Below the pieces are notes generated by a model, which did not search any database, had not been told where the DNA came from, and saw only the letters and a program-made list of their open reading frames with translations. DNA of 64,000 bases from Dysidea avara (Eukaryota; Porifera; Demospongiae; Dictyoceratida; Dysideidae): positions 10,106,614-10,170,613 of the forward strand of contig NC_089273.1 of NCBI RefSeq assembly GCF_963678975.1, in the 5' to 3' direction. Shown here piece by piece: positions 21,510 through 32,724 of the stretch. Each line of letters opens with the position of its first letter. Position 1 is the first letter of the stretch. A program made the translations under genes and the position numbers.

Positions 21510-22579
21510 TGTTCCCCATATGTGATACACTTTTTGTCTTCAACCAATGCATCAGATTTTTCAATAGCCTTGCTTTCTTCACCTAATAAAATGGATTTGC
21601 CTTCTTCACCTGATGAAATAGTGTTGTCTCTTTCTCGTAAGTTGTCTCTTTGACTTGATGAAGTAGAGCTGTCATTATTACCAGAGTTGTCTTTTTCATC
21701 TGAAGAAGTATATTTGTTAGAAGCCATCTTGTATTCACGAAAGAAAAAATTAAGCTGATTTTTGTCTTTTTCTTCACGTAGCAGGTGTAATACAGCTCCT
21801 TGGTCAAATTGTGAATTTCGTTCTTGGATAATAGCCTTCTTCACCATAATTCGTACATCTTCAGCATTGGGACAGTATGCTCTATTGAACAAAGATGGTT
21901 CTTTGTCAATCACACCAGTCTCAAGGTGCAGTGGTATAAGTTCGTTATTTACCCACGTTTTCAAAGCCATTCTAAGAGCCCTTTGATTCAAAAGTGAGTC
22001 TTGCACCAATTCAGATACTTTAGCCTCTATCTGTTGCAAAGGTTTGAGACAAATTTGATCTGCTACAGATGAAACATCATGAGAATGAGCAGAGTTCATT
22101 GGTACTTTAATTTCAAGGATTTCAGTTCCATTGGACATTTTTAGTAACCGCAAACAAATGGCTGCTTCACAGCCAAGCCTTCTTGTTCCAATAGCTCGTC
22201 TGTTTTTCTTTGACAGTTTCAAAGATTTGAGCCTGCCTTTGCCTCCCCTCAAACACACATATGTATGTGTCCAAACTGACTTATAGGAATGGACTGATTG
22301 CTGGAATTTGATAACACCACTTTCTCTGGATGTGTTCTGGTTCTCTTGCACACCAGTACGAATTGTGAACTGACACTCGGTTTGAAGAGTAAACTGTTTC
22401 ATCCAACTCTTCCATAATTCTTCTGTGTATGGTGTCATGTAGCCAATCACTGAATTGGTAGTTGGTTTCCCTTTATTATCACCTGAGGAGTAATACTCAA
22501 CCTTAGGACTTAGCAATTCCATGCAACAAGGTGGAATGTCATCTGTTGGAATGCATCGGCAAAGATTTGCAACATTACT
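21510..22579 (-). CDS. MULE transposase N-terminal exon, DNA-binding region
   Basis: About 350 residues. CRCIPTDDIPPCCMELLS leads into FTLQTECQFTIRTGVQEN, then RRLGCEAAICLRLL and VPMNSAHSHDVSS. The Cys/His spacing over a basic region resembles the FAR1/WRKY-GCM1-type zinc domain at the front of many MULE transposases. The rear is acidic and Ser-rich. GAACA/GTAAGT at 21510 is the donor, so the apparent stop next to it is intronic. The frame is continuous upstream with the exon at 22586 apart from one TAA. Confidence 0.7.
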
Positions 22580-22585
22580 TTCTTA

Positions 22586-22755
22586 GTGAGACAGTTCCTG
22601 TCGACAGTGGGTAACAGTAGCACCTTTACTTTGACACTCTGCACAAACTGAGGCTCTATCATCTGTATGTCCCTTAACAATTCTGCAATATTCGGCCCTT
22701 CTTTTGCCAGTAAAACAGCTAATACAGCGTCCCAAAATCACTACATTCTCCTCAC
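22586..22755 (-). CDS. MULE Cys-rich first exon part
   Basis: NVVILGRCISCFTGKRRAEY, CRIVKGHTDDRAS and VCAECQSKGATVTHC show paired cysteines (CxxC, CxxC) typical of a small zinc-binding module. A TAA at 22583-22585 separates it from the downstream frame, which stays in phase, so it looks like one nonsense change in an old copy. A decayed relic of this exon lies in the left TIR near 12485-12540. Confidence 0.6.
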
Positions 22756-22784
22756 CTGCATATACAGTTACAATATAAGACAAT

Positions 22785-23515
22785 CTTTTGAAAGCTAAGT
22801 ATATACAACCAATCCATGGAGTTAATGGTGTTCTAAAAGAAAGTATAACATCCCACAAAGATCTTGGGATTATATTTGACGATCACCTAAAGTTTGGCAA
22901 CCATACTAATGCCAAGGCTATTATCACCTTCTGGGAGTTAAGAAATCTTTTGATTACTTGGAGCCTGACATGTTGGTGAAGCTATTCACTACATTAGTAT
23001 ATACCAAACATACCTCCTACACTTGAGTATGGCAACTCTGTTTGGGGACCAGCATTTATTTTGGATCAAAAGAAACGCTGATAAAAGTGCGACATAGAGC
23101 CACTCACTGTTTACCAGATAACTCTTAATTATGATGAAAGATTATGTACATTGCAGTTACCATCATTATACATCAACGACTTAGAGGGGATCTAATTCTA
23201 TTGTACCAAATGTGAACAATTATTTTTAGCTCAGACTTTGATACTATGCAAACACCAATAAGAGTACATGAATTTATAAACAATTTAAACCTTTTTCAAA
23301 AATGAAATGTAGGGCTGATTATTTCTTCAACAGAATTCTTAATGACTGGAAGTTTACTTGACTATGTTGTGAATCCAGATTCAGTAAATAGTTTTAAATC
23401 TCACTTAAGATTTAATTTCGTTTTGTGTTGATCCATATAAAGGTATTACCTTTACAAGTTGTGAAAAAAAAGAAACTGCCTTTACAAGGTGCTAATGAAA
23501 ATGAACAAAACTTGA
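22785..23515 (+). pseudogene. LINE reverse transcriptase fragment in the MULE right arm
   Basis: ITSHKDLGIIFDDHLKFGNH matches the block after the RT palm of LINEs. LEYGNSVWGPAF and the R-L-R-G-D-L-I block follow in shifted frames. It is 5'-truncated and has several frame breaks. It separates the coding exon at 22755 from the rest of the right TIR; the left TIR lacks it, so it is a later insertion. Confidence 0.7.
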
Positions 23516-23889
23516 ATTGTAGTTACTTGACTGCATGTATAGTGAATAGCATAAATAACAATGCCAGTTGGGATAACTAGGTGTACTGTAATACCCACCC
23601 TAGGGTCTGGCATCCTTTGTAGCATGGAATAACTAACCAGGGCAGTAGACTTAGTACAAAAAAGATTGGTTACTCACGAAAACCATATAACCCACGTAGC
23701 AGTTAGGATACCACACAAAAAGGTCTATACAACAGCACAATAAACATTGTCACCTGTAAGGGAAGTCATAAAGCTCTATTCTTCAACCATGCTTCCGATA
23801 TCACATTTCGCGGTCAATTAATCGATACGCACGTGATCGTCCCAAATAATAAGAAGCTTGCGGAGTTTACCCTGTACTTTACGGCCTCC
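23516..23889. repeat. MULE right TIR, outer part
   Basis: Inverse of 11961-12450, about 80-85% alike by eye, ending in CCTGTACTTTACGGCCTCC at 23889. It probably holds the gene's promoter. Confidence 0.8.
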
Positions 23890-23898
23890 TAATTAAAT
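23890..23898. repeat. Right 9-bp TSD of the MULE
   Basis: TAATTAAAT, identical to 11952-11960. Confidence 0.9.
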
Positions 23899-23958
23899 AA
23901 TGTATGGCTAAACCACTGCACATAAAAATATGCACTCACCGGTAATGAAATAAGTAAG

Positions 23959-24343
23959 GCCACTCCAAATAAATTCTCTGTTTCCCGTCCTGGACTCAGG
24001 TCTCAGGCATATTTGCATGTGGGCGGGCGGTCCATTTCCATTATTTCATTCTAAGATTGGCTAGCTTTTCAAGCCATTATTTGCCTGGCACAGCCAAAAA
24101 GGCTGCATAAAAGCATGCTTAAGCTTATTCCTTCCTTTGTAAGTTGCAAAAATAACTCAAACGTGAAGTTTGTGCTGACTTGATAGCACTGCTGACACTG
24201 TTTCAAGATAGCTTTTACTGAGTCTATCAGCATGCAAGAATAACCGGAAAATAATGGAAGAATACGGAATAATGGAGTATTTAGAGCTGGCAGTAGCCAG
24301 ATGCGGGCGGTGGACGGGAAACAGAGAATTTATTTGGAGTGGC
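23959..24343. mobile_element. TIR element, GCCACTCCAAATAAATT
   Basis: GCCACTCCAAATAAATTCTC continuing to TTTCCCGTCC is repeated inverted at 24311-24343, a TIR of about 33 bp with no mismatch seen. GTAA flanks both sides and may be the TSD. No coding content. Superfamily not assigned. Confidence 0.75.
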
Positions 24344-24439
24344 GTAATACACGAAGGGATAAACTAAAAATGGATTCATCTCTACTTGCTGTAATTACGA
24401 AATTCACTATTCCAAATAACACTGCCCAATAAACAAACA

Positions 24440-25500
24440 AAATAACTTTGTGGTCCCTAGCAACGAATTCGTACAACCGGTTTGAAAAACGGGTTGTAGT
24501 TTATAGCAACCAACTAGTTCAGGGGCGGATCCAGGGGGGGGGGGGGCTTTGGGGGCTGAAGTCCCCCCCCCCCCCCCCTTCATATTTAGGCTTTACTTGA
24601 TCAATATGCTGAGTATTATAATGAAATTTTGTCTTAGCATAATTATATGATCACTAATAATACAAATACTCATAAAACCACCTTATAAACATATTTCCAA
24701 GGCATTATCAGTGGATTTATGCTAAAGTTAATGCAACAAGGGCCCGGATCAGCATTGGAGGTGTACAAGATCAAGATACTCTAATAGCGCAGTCAGCTAA
24801 CTACTCTAATAGAACATTCACTGGAAGCATGTAGTCGGTTCTGTTATGGAATTTTTCCAAATCTGCCTGCACCTATACATACAATGAAGTAAATTGGTCT
24901 GTTTAAAGGGCTTCATTCATCTACTTGTGTAGTTAATATGTATGACAATACTTAATTCAGGTACACAATTTCCATTGAAAATGCTCTCAGATTCAATCTT
25001 GTATTGTTCAAATTTCAAAATTTTCCACTTTCAACATTATTATTCTAACATGCACCTATTCAGTGTTGTGCAATTGTGAGAGGGGTGCATCATGTACTTG
25101 GTTGCCTGTACCTACCCAAACTTTTCCATTAGCAAAATACTTCAGAGTCAGAGAGTCATACCTATAATCTAAAGGCAGTATATAAAATATCTACAGGCAG
25201 AAAATATTATGAATTTTATGTGGAAATGTCTCCAAATTGCAGTATTTTAGCATCTATTTTTCAAATTTTTCCTGGGGGGGCATGCCCCCAGACCCCCCTA
25301 TTTCCAGCATGCGACGCATGCTGGGAAGTGTGCTTCGCACACCTCTACCCAAGAGATTAGTACCTTGAGTTAGCCCCCCCTTTTATAAATCCTAGATCCG
25401 TCCCTGTAGTTGATATGCGCTGCACGTTTAACCGGGCATTAGATACTGCTTGCAGTTGAGAAGCTCAGTGAGAAGACACTTCGAGTTAAAGGAATTGTTA
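24440..25500. repeat. Dispersed leader-like repeat R2, split by a MITE
   Basis: TATAGCAACCAACTAGTT before, and GATATGCGCTGCACGTTTAA after, the MITE at 24520-25406 match 47760-47810 (TATAGCAACCAGTTC, ATGCGCTGCGCGTTTAAC), where nothing intervenes. A third relative is near 38220-38290. Confidence 0.65.
24520..25406. mobile_element. CAGGGGCGGATCC element with 5-bp TSD TAGTT
   Basis: Ends CAGGGGCGGATCCAGG and CTAGATCCGTCCCTG are flanked by TAGTT (24515-24519, 25407-25411). It is 887 bp, longer than the 349-bp member in the LINE. G and C runs lie near the ends and two motif copies near 24770-24810. No transposase frame. Confidence 0.85.
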
Positions 25501-25948
25501 GTTGATGGATGAACAGAATACCACACATCGAGATTTAGTGGGTGTGTCACATGCGTAAGGAACTCGGCCAGTTAAAGCCAAGTGTAATTTTACTCATCCA
25601 GTTAGGACAGCAACTGAAGTAGCAGGGACAAATGACACAAGAATGTTTACAGCTGAAAAGGTGTTGTAAGTTGAGTAGGAAAGGGTCCAAGAGAACATAT
25701 AAGAGGAATGTCAAGCATATTGGATATTTAAGTAGAGCAATATATTAAAATTTGTTTGTTCCTTGCTTGACTACATAATGTGAAGTGATTTTCCAATGAT
25801 ATAACTTTTTTTATTTCCAGATTCACACTTTTGGCTGTATCTCTAGCGTTGAAGGCAGAAAAAGTCTGTAATAAATTTCAACATGTTTACCCCTTCATTT
25901 TATTGGTCATCACATTGTGTACTGCACACAGTTTTATTGACTGTAGAA

Positions 25949-26577
25949 ACTAGTCTGCCTTTCTATAGAGTAAGGGTCTGGTCACTCTCACATTCAAAAT
26001 TTGCGGTGTAACACTTTTAAAACTGGTAATGCTGCCTAATCCATACGGAAAAAAATCTTGGTTATATTAATCCATATGGAAAGAATCATTGGTTCTCTTT
26101 GGTTAGCAGCTGTTGCTGATGTTTTTTGAGAACTACTCACTTTATGTGGCTGTTGGATGTGCCATTCTTGCTAACATCAGGGGTGTACACAGGAATTTTG
26201 AAAAGGGGTTTCCACTACAGCTAAGTGACTGTTATTAGAATAGTTTATATTGTCTGACTGCTTTATTAGAGCATCTCGATCTTTTCACCAAAATTATAAT
26301 TCAGAACAATGCTATAAGTCTTGCTATCATGTGAAAAACTGTTATTTAACTAAGATAAAAGTTTAAAATGTATCCAGTTCCATGACAGATTCCAGATTCT
26401 GGAACCCTGAAGTTTCAATTTCTTAATGTTTTAAGTACAGTGTAAAATCCAAAGGGGTTTCCTGAAACCCCTGGAAACCCCCTTCCGTACACCCCTGCTG
26501 ACATTATTGTGACATCACTGTTTAATGACACCTATAAAGTGACCAGACCCTCTCTCTATGCAGAGGGGCAGACTAGA
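25949..26577. mobile_element. TIR element with a nested MITE
   Basis: CTAGTCTGCCTTTCTATAGA and GGGTCTGGTCACT at the left are inverted at the right as AGTGACCAGACCC and GGGGCAGACTAG. TAGAAA occurs on both outer sides. A second element occupies 26178-26497. Confidence 0.65.
26178..26497. mobile_element. CAGGGGTGTACACAGG MITE, copy 1
   Basis: CAGGGGTGTACACAGGAATT and CGTACACCCCTG are inverted. The sequence is about 85% like 52210-52522 throughout. It includes an inverted motif copy (GACTGCTTTATTAGAGC). Flanks CTAACAT and CTGACAT may be an aged TSD. Confidence 0.75.
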
Positions 26578-26599
26578 TAGAAACACTATTAACATCTGT

Positions 26600-27305
26600 A
26601 ACGTTAACCATGCTAAATTTCTAGGCCTAACTGTTGGTGTTTCTTTTTCAGATACTCATAAGTTAGACTCTAAATTGATGAATGTTCTATGAGAATACAA
26701 AGAGTGGATTCTAAAAAAGAATTGACATCTGTTTTTCATTTCAACACCATTGTGCAGTGGCATAGCCAGACTTTGCCATGTCTGGACACTGGGTGGGCAA
26801 GTCATATTCAGCCATGCAACACACATACACATGCCCATCTTCATATGGACATAAATACAACATTTCAAAGAATAGTGTTATGCATTATGTAACACTACTG
26901 TATGCAAAATGACTAATATAACCTTGACAACTCTAACTAGCTATTGGCCTGCTTAACCCATATATACATCTGAACGTGTCTTTATATAGTTTATGCCTGA
27001 CTATAGGAAGAAACTTGAAAACATGAGGTGTTTTTAATGCTCTTTACACATGATAAATATGCCCTGCCACTAGACTAGAAACAAAGAAACAACTGTTGAT
27101 TGAACAAGTTGACCACACCATTTAAACTATCACTAAGTAGTATCCACATTACTAGATGGGTGCTAATGTCTCAAATAACTTCCTCTATTCTCTGATCAGA
27201 GTTTGGACGACACCAAATGTTACATAACTTATTCCAAATGTAAACTGTCCAGCTCACTACTGGTTGTTTGAGCTGTGTTATTTATTCTCGTATAATAGTT
27301 AAGTA
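26600..27305. other. No gene seen
   Basis: A possible isolated element end, CAGTGGCATAGCCAGA, stands near 26756 without a partner. Short frames here lack domain features. Confidence 0.4.
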
Positions 27306-27519
27306 CACTAGACCCTCAGTTATCCAACCCTCATTTATCCTAAATTGGTAACAACTGCTTTATTAGAATATTTTGAGTACAAATGTATGTCTATTAGAGT
27401 ATTTCAACAGAGCTCTGGATATAAGTGTATAGACTTCAGTTTTACAAACAATTGATTTATCTTAACACTTTTACCATTGTCTGAGACACATTGGGTTTCA
27501 GATAGCCAAGGGTCCACTG
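27306..27519. mobile_element. Pogo-like MITE, TA-flanked
   Basis: CACTAGACCCTCAGTTATCC and GATAGCCAAGGGTCCACTG are imperfectly inverted, with TA outside each. The CAGTRGACCCTC...TATCC tip is the pogo/Tigger (Tc1/mariner) style. It includes motif copies (TGCTTTATTAGAATATTT). Confidence 0.7.
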
Positions 27520-27528
27520 TACCTTCAC

Positions 27529-27920
27529 CATATTTGACTGGTTAATAGCCGTGGCTCTTACAATAGCTGCCTCCAGATAGTGGCCGCTCTACAGCCTAAA
27601 ATTATTGTCATAAGAGTTGACCTCAGATAAGAGCCACATCTTGTATCTTAATATGCTGGTACAAGTGTTGATAAGACATGTTTGGAGCAGACACCAGGCA
27701 AAAGAGTTGTTTTAAGCCAGGAAATAACGTATTTGAGAGAAGTTTAAATGAGTGATACTGTTGAAGGATGATTGAACAAGGCCAGTCACTTGTGAATCCA
27801 TAAAGACACCATGAGCTGCTGCCACACAAGCCCATAGTAGCCGCCTTCACATAGTAGCCGCAGGGTTTTCTTTGCTGAAAGTTGTAGTAGCCTCAGCTAT
27901 AACCGGTCAAATGTAGTATT
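27529..27920. mobile_element. Inverted-repeat element, TTTGACTGGTTA type
   Basis: TTTGACTGGTTAATAGCCGT with TGGCTC at the left answers CTCAGCTATAACCGGTCAAA at the right. Repeated AGTAGCCGC and AGTGGCCGC words lie in the arms. No coding evidence; a 75-codon minus frame inside is not convincing. Confidence 0.6.
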
Positions 27921-28411
27921 TGTTTTAACAACTAAATATTCCATGATTGCTGAATTGCAGCATGTGCGGTTTCTTTTACATTCAACAGAACAGTCACTCT
28001 AATACAGCAGGGAGACAGAAGTAGTTGCTACTTGCTAATAGTCAGCCTCATGCTGGGTCTAGTGTTAAAAAATTTCTGGATAGTATGTTTCCTGCTTTTC
28101 TGTAAAGTTTCCCTAATAGAGCAGTCACTCTTATACAACAGTAAAATAAGTACTGTAACAGTAAACTGCTGAAATCACCCTCAGACTCAACCACAATGGT
28201 CTAATTTTCCAAAATTGTCTTAGGGATAGGGGTGGGGTGCATGGTCTACTAGGAACCACACTAAGGTATGCCTTCCATATATTACCAAGCTTTAGTATTT
28301 ATGTAGCTAGGCCCTAAGGTCTATCAGTTCTTCTACTGAATTTTACTTTCATTGGAATTAGCAGCAATGAGAAGGTGTGTACACTGGAGAAGTGATTATC
28401 AGCTCCCTTAT

Positions 28412-28640
28412 TGTACAGTATGATAGTACTGTTATCGTACTGTGTAGTAGGGACCACAAAGGCTTGGGTTTGGCCCATCCAAAAACCATCCTCACTTTTC
28501 CCTAACGATGATGTGGCAGTATTGGTTAGGTAAGCCCAAATAAGCCTTCAGATTGACCCAACATGTTTCCAACAAGTTGCTACGGAAATTGAAAATAATA
28601 TTTAACAGAATATCTATTCTTCTACTCTGTGTGCGTCTGC
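28412..28640 (+). repeat. Family M fragment
   Basis: GACCACAAAGGCTTGGGTTT, CCTCACTTTTCCCTAACGAT and AACAAGTTGCTACGG match 34860-35020. It is preceded by an inverted GTACAGTATGATAGTACTG word. Confidence 0.65.
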
Positions 28641-28952
28641 GTGCATATGTGCATGTGGTGTAGTGAGTGGTGATGATTGTGTGGTGTCAATCGTCATTTT
28701 CTAATGGTACAGGGAACAGGGAATTCTTATTATAAGCTCAGCTTGTAATTAATTCAGAGTAAACCAATTACTAGTAAATGATAGTTACTCTGATGTAAAA
28801 CTTAGACCAACAAATAAACGTTAGTTTAATCTGAAATAAATCTCAGGGTAAACTACGCTATATGTAGTGTCCCACCCGTTAGTTTACTGTTACATTTTGT
28901 ACAGGGTAAAATGGTATATCATGCAGTCTTCTTCCTGTGGTGAAATGACGTA

Positions 28953-29120
28953 CAGTGCTAGTTCCCTTGGTTATCTGAACACTTGGTTATGTGAACAGCA
29001 GAATTGAGTTCTCTATTGTTTATGATGTATGTTCTATTAGAGTATTTGAGCTCTGTTTACAAATGTATGGGGTTTGATTATCTGAACATGTCTTGATCCC
29101 AAGGGGGTTGGATAACACTG
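28953..29120. mobile_element. Pogo-like MITE, TA-flanked, 168 bp
   Basis: CAGTGCTAGTTCCCTTGGTT and AAGGGGGTTGGATAACACTG are inverted, with TA on both sides (28951, 29121). One motif copy (GTTCTATTAGAGTATTTGAG) lies inside. Confidence 0.75.
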
Positions 29121-29789
29121 TATTACCCTGTGACTAATGATCATGTGGAATAACACAGTTACTTTGTTTATGCGAAATGGTAGCTTAAAACAGCCCTTGA
29201 ATAGCCATCCTTCTATCCATTTACTAGCCAGAATAAAATTCTTTGGAAAAAATGATGTAGTGTTGTTTAAGTTGTGCTACTCATTCTTGTACAGTAGTTG
29301 AGTAATTTCATTAGTCATTCAGACTTTTTATTCAGAATAATATGTCCCTGAGAGGTTCCCTATACTATACATGTAACTGTATTTGTTGAATATCAGATGT
29401 GGGAATAAGCAGTTTCATGTATTCTTGTTTTGTAGCAAGATAAATAAATGGAATACCTGTCTCAAGTTGCTATTAATGGATAAAGATAAACACTTGAAAA
29501 ATTATTTTTGTATGTTGTATACTGTTATGTGCTTTTATGTTGTTATCATACCATATTTTTAGTGTATAGCATCAGAATTCCACTTAAACAAATGTCGATT
29601 AATGTTAGGTCATTAAGTGGGTGGTTTTCTACATGTTTTTGGTCTTGAAAAAAATCTGCCCTACTTGCAAGCTAAAAGTTGCTCTTATGGTGTTGCAAAC
29701 TGACACTACATCTACATTCTTGTGGCATAATCAGGGCTATGGGGACAAGGTAAAGAGGCCACCATCAATTGTGATACAAGCAGCTGATG
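29121..29789. other. No gene seen
   Basis: AT-rich, with no recognised element or coding frame. Confidence 0.45.
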
Positions 29790-29973
29790 CAATAGGACCT
29801 TGACTATCCATACCTTGATTATTCATTCTTTATTAGTGACTGCTCTATTAGAGTATTTTTTCATTATGTGAGCGTTCTATTAGAGTAAGTGTATGTTCCA
29901 TTAGAGTAGTTGAACGGAACTCTGTATATATTTAAACTGGCACACAGGTGTTTGGATAATGGAGGTTCTACTG
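29790..29973. mobile_element. Pogo-like MITE
   Basis: CAATAGGACCTTGACTATCC and GGATAATGGAGGTTCTACTG are inverted, with TA after the right end. Three motif copies (CTATTAGAGTA) stand in a row at 29845-29910. The same internal order recurs at 47125-47200. Confidence 0.7.
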
Positions 29974-31140
29974 TACTTATTATGCATCACAGTTAGACAA
30001 AGCAGCCACATACGCTAACAAATTTACTTGGTTATGTGTGTCCCGGTCCTAGTAATTATACAACCAAGTACTAAGAATAATACGTAACGCGTTTAAAATT
30101 ACGTCATTAATAATGAAATAAATAATGTTTGAGAAAACTACAAGGCCTAAGGCTCCGCACTCACCGGGAATAGAATCCATGTTGTATGAAGAGATAATCG
30201 TATAATGGGTAAATGTTTCCGTGGAGGTGATAGAAACGTACGACAATTCTATTTAATGCCGATCAAAACAGCACGTGATATACCCACTACCAATCGAGTA
30301 GATTCAAATGGCTATTTAGACGAGCGAATTGCTGTTCAATTGTGTTTGAAAGTATTGCCAGCTGGCACACTAAGTCTCAAGTCGTCATGCCAGCTGCCAG
30401 TGGATACGCTCCGTGTATCTATGGCTGCAGGACACCTGAACAGGTTTGACATGCCAGCTGCACAAGGACAGGTATGTTTGTTGGTATTGTAATGTACATA
30501 TGTCTTTTTTATTTTATTTTTTCTGGCTTGCTAGGCTCTGGTTGGTTTGGTTGTCTGTTTGTACTAATGTATTGTAAAGAGCATGGTATGTTTTAAATGT
30601 TTTCTTGTATTATTGTACATTTTTCCTTTACCTAGCTTACTAGGCTCTGGCTGGCTTGGCTGTCTTCCTTTATCTGGTTCACCTGGCTTGTATACTCCTA
30701 CAGTATTGTGTATCTCCTGTAGGTTGTGTATGCGTATACTTTGTATACATCACTGTGCCATTACCATACCAATGATGTACTGGCACTTAGCTACTGGTGG
30801 CCTTTAGTTACGATGCCACTATTGTGTTGTATCTGTCACTACTGTGACATATTGAGTTGATTTGGGGATTGTGTCTTCACCACCTAATAGCCTCACCAGG
30901 GGGCTGTCACATTGGTGTATGTACTTGGTTGTATGTGACGCGGTCCTAGTTATATGAAATGCGATTAAAATTACATCATTAATAATTAATGAATAAATAA
31001 ATATATAATAATGTTTGAGAAAACTACGAGGCCTAGAGACATGAACTAAGCGGGGATAGATTCGCCTGTGAATGAAGGCACAACCGTATAATAAGTACGC
31101 CTGTTCTTACCGTACGTGTAATCCCATATAACGCCTGGCA
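29974..31140 (+). repeat. R1 repeat unit flanked by direct copies
   Basis: ACTTGGTTATGTGTG...CGGTCCTAG and the following block (ACGTCATTAATAA, TTTGAGAAAACTACAAGGCC, ACCGGGAATAGA) at 30028-30190 recur directly at 30926-31110. The 0.7 kb between has a 95-codon frame and a GGACAG/GTATGT donor-like site. Other copies are near 3000-4370, 8645-9355, 37490-38160 and 47265-47560. A duplicated mobile unit is likely; its class is unclear. Confidence 0.6.
30205..30492 (+). CDS. Hypothetical 95-residue frame inside repeat R1
   Basis: The frame opens MGKCFRGGDRNVRQFYLMPI and contains LPAGTLSLKSSCQLPVDTLR and MPAAQGQ. No domain recognised. GACAG/GTATGT near its end could be a splice donor. The MPAAQ part recurs near 4230, so it belongs to the repeat rather than to a unique gene. 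Coding status is doubtful. Confidence 0.25.
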   Translation: MGKCFRGGDRNVRQFYLMPIKTARDIPTTNRVDSNGYLDERIAVQLCLKVLPAGTLSLKSSCQLPVDTLRVSMAAGHLNRFDMPAAQGQVCLLVL

Positions 31141-31559
31141 CCACACCCTTGTTTAATTACAGATTGCTCAAAGGAGAAGATTAGTAAATGTCCTCGGAGA
31201 GGCCAGGCACCACTTTACTGGTAAACAACAACATTACAAGTATGTTTAAATGTTTGTAACTGTGTATTTTGTGTGCAGGATATGCCCTCCAGGCGTCATG
31301 CAGTGAACAACCAGCTGATGACCAGTTGGAATACCAGCTGATACGCTCATAAACAACCAGCTGGAACAACAAGGTAATGAGTAATGTAATACTTGTACCG
31401 GTAGTTGTATTATACATCTTCATCCTTCATCTGCTTGCTAGCGGCTGGAATTATTTTCTACTCGGCTTAACTACTACCACAGCATAATTCATACACAAAT
31501 ACTGACTGTATTTATTCCATGTATGTTTAGGTATTGGAACTAATAGTCCAAATATTCTA

Positions 31560-31965
31560 CCTTGGTTCAAACAAAAACGGGCCACAACCCTCAATAGTGA
31601 ATAACATTAGAGTCATTTATAGATTTGAGGTTCGCTTTGTCTCGTTATAAGGAGTTTTTAAAATAGTTGTTCCAATACTGAATAAAGACGGAGTTACGTA
31701 GAATATGTAGTATTGGAACACTATTTTCGCTGTGTACTCTACTGTGAGTCTGTAATAGCTAAACAAGAAGCCGATGCAGTGCTGCATATACAACAATGTG
31801 TAATAGTGGGGCGGTTAAGTCATATGATCGTTCACTTTGTGATAAAAGCACCAAATTTAGTGTGGTGATACTTTACTTCATGCATTTTCATTTTAGGATA
31901 GGTACCATTAAAAATTACAATGGGAAACCCACCATTATTATTTTTGAAAAGCTTTGAACCAAGGA
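31560..31965. mobile_element. Possible TIR element CCTTGGTTCAAA
   Basis: CCTTGGTTCAAACAAAAACG near 31560 and AAAAGCTTTGAACCAAGG ending near 31969 are inverted. Inside, TGTTCCAATACTGAATAAAG and AGTATTGGAACACTA pair. No TSD settled. Confidence 0.4.
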
Positions 31966-32388
31966 AACCTTACAAACATACATTTCTTAGCTCTACATGC
32001 ATTCAACATATAGATGAACATGAAAACATGTTTGTGCGTAGCAAGAACATGTTTATAGCAAATTGCTTGTATTTTTCAGTGTAATCATGACCACACACTA
32101 GAGCTGCATTTTACCTGAAATGCATTGCAGCCAAAATTTGTGACCGAATTTGACAAAACAAGGTTTCCACACATCCAATTTTCTGACTTTAACCCTTAAA
32201 CGCGCACGCGAATTTACGAAATATTGCACTGAAATCGCAAGGGCCATTTAAGTGGCCCTCCATATTTGGCACAGAGGTGCGCGCTAGGATTACGAGATCA
32301 TGAAACGGTTTAGTGCAACGGAAAGCCACGTTTCTGGGCTTTAATTCGAGCTCAAGAACTTTGTGCTGTGATTAAAGATAAGCGAGAT

Positions 32389-32542
32389 ATGGATGAAAAT
32401 ACTGTTGTTGATCAACTTTTCTATAGCGACACCGACGATGACTGGAACAACTCGGACGAAGAGGACTCTTTTGTCCATGGAGAAGACTCTTTTGTCCTTG
32501 ATAGGCTTACCAGGGAACAAGACGGTAAAATGGCAGACAGAT
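32389..32542 (+). pseudogene. PiggyBac transposase acidic N-terminus
   Basis: A frame opening MDENTVVDQLFYSDTDDDWN is followed by NSDEEDSFVHGEDSFV. Such Asp/Glu-rich starts are typical of piggyBac transposases. It is followed by further acidic codons at 32600-32670 (EEENDREEE-like) and a GT donor-like site near 32668. Confidence 0.6.
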
Positions 32543-32724
32543 GAATCGGTCCTATCACTTCGCCTGCCATTATAGATGATTATGGCGATGTGGAAGAAAA
32601 TGATCGTGAGGAAGAGTTCAGCAAGGACGAAGAAGACATCGAGGAAGAAACTAACGATGATTATGAAGGTATAATGCTTTTCACATGTTTTATAACTTGA
32701 GTCCTGCTTCTTCTAATAGCTGAT

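Larger units (their letters stand above)
11961..23889 (-). mobile_element. Mutator-like element (MULE), 11.9 kb, bounded
   Basis: The long inverted ends (GGAAGGCGTAAAGTACAGGG and the inverse GGAGGCCGTAAAGTACAGGG) and the perfect 9-bp TSD TAATTAAAT define both edges. A spliced minus-strand gene encodes a MULE transposase with a SWIM finger, followed by CXXC and OTU exons. Later insertions sit inside: a TGTGACC MITE, a SINE, family M repeats, two hAT MITEs and a LINE fragment in the right arm. An in-frame stop in one exon and diverged TIRs suggest an old, inactive copy. MULEs of this size with OTU and CXXC parts are unusual. Confidence 0.85.

Noticed and set aside
24520-25406. Helitron with GC-rich end
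   Set aside because: Inverted termini and a 5-bp TSD are present, which Helitrons lack.
30028-31110. R1 direct repeats as LTRs of a small retroelement
   Set aside because: No TG...CA ends, primer-binding site or coding remnants of that class were seen; kept as an unclassified duplicated repeat.
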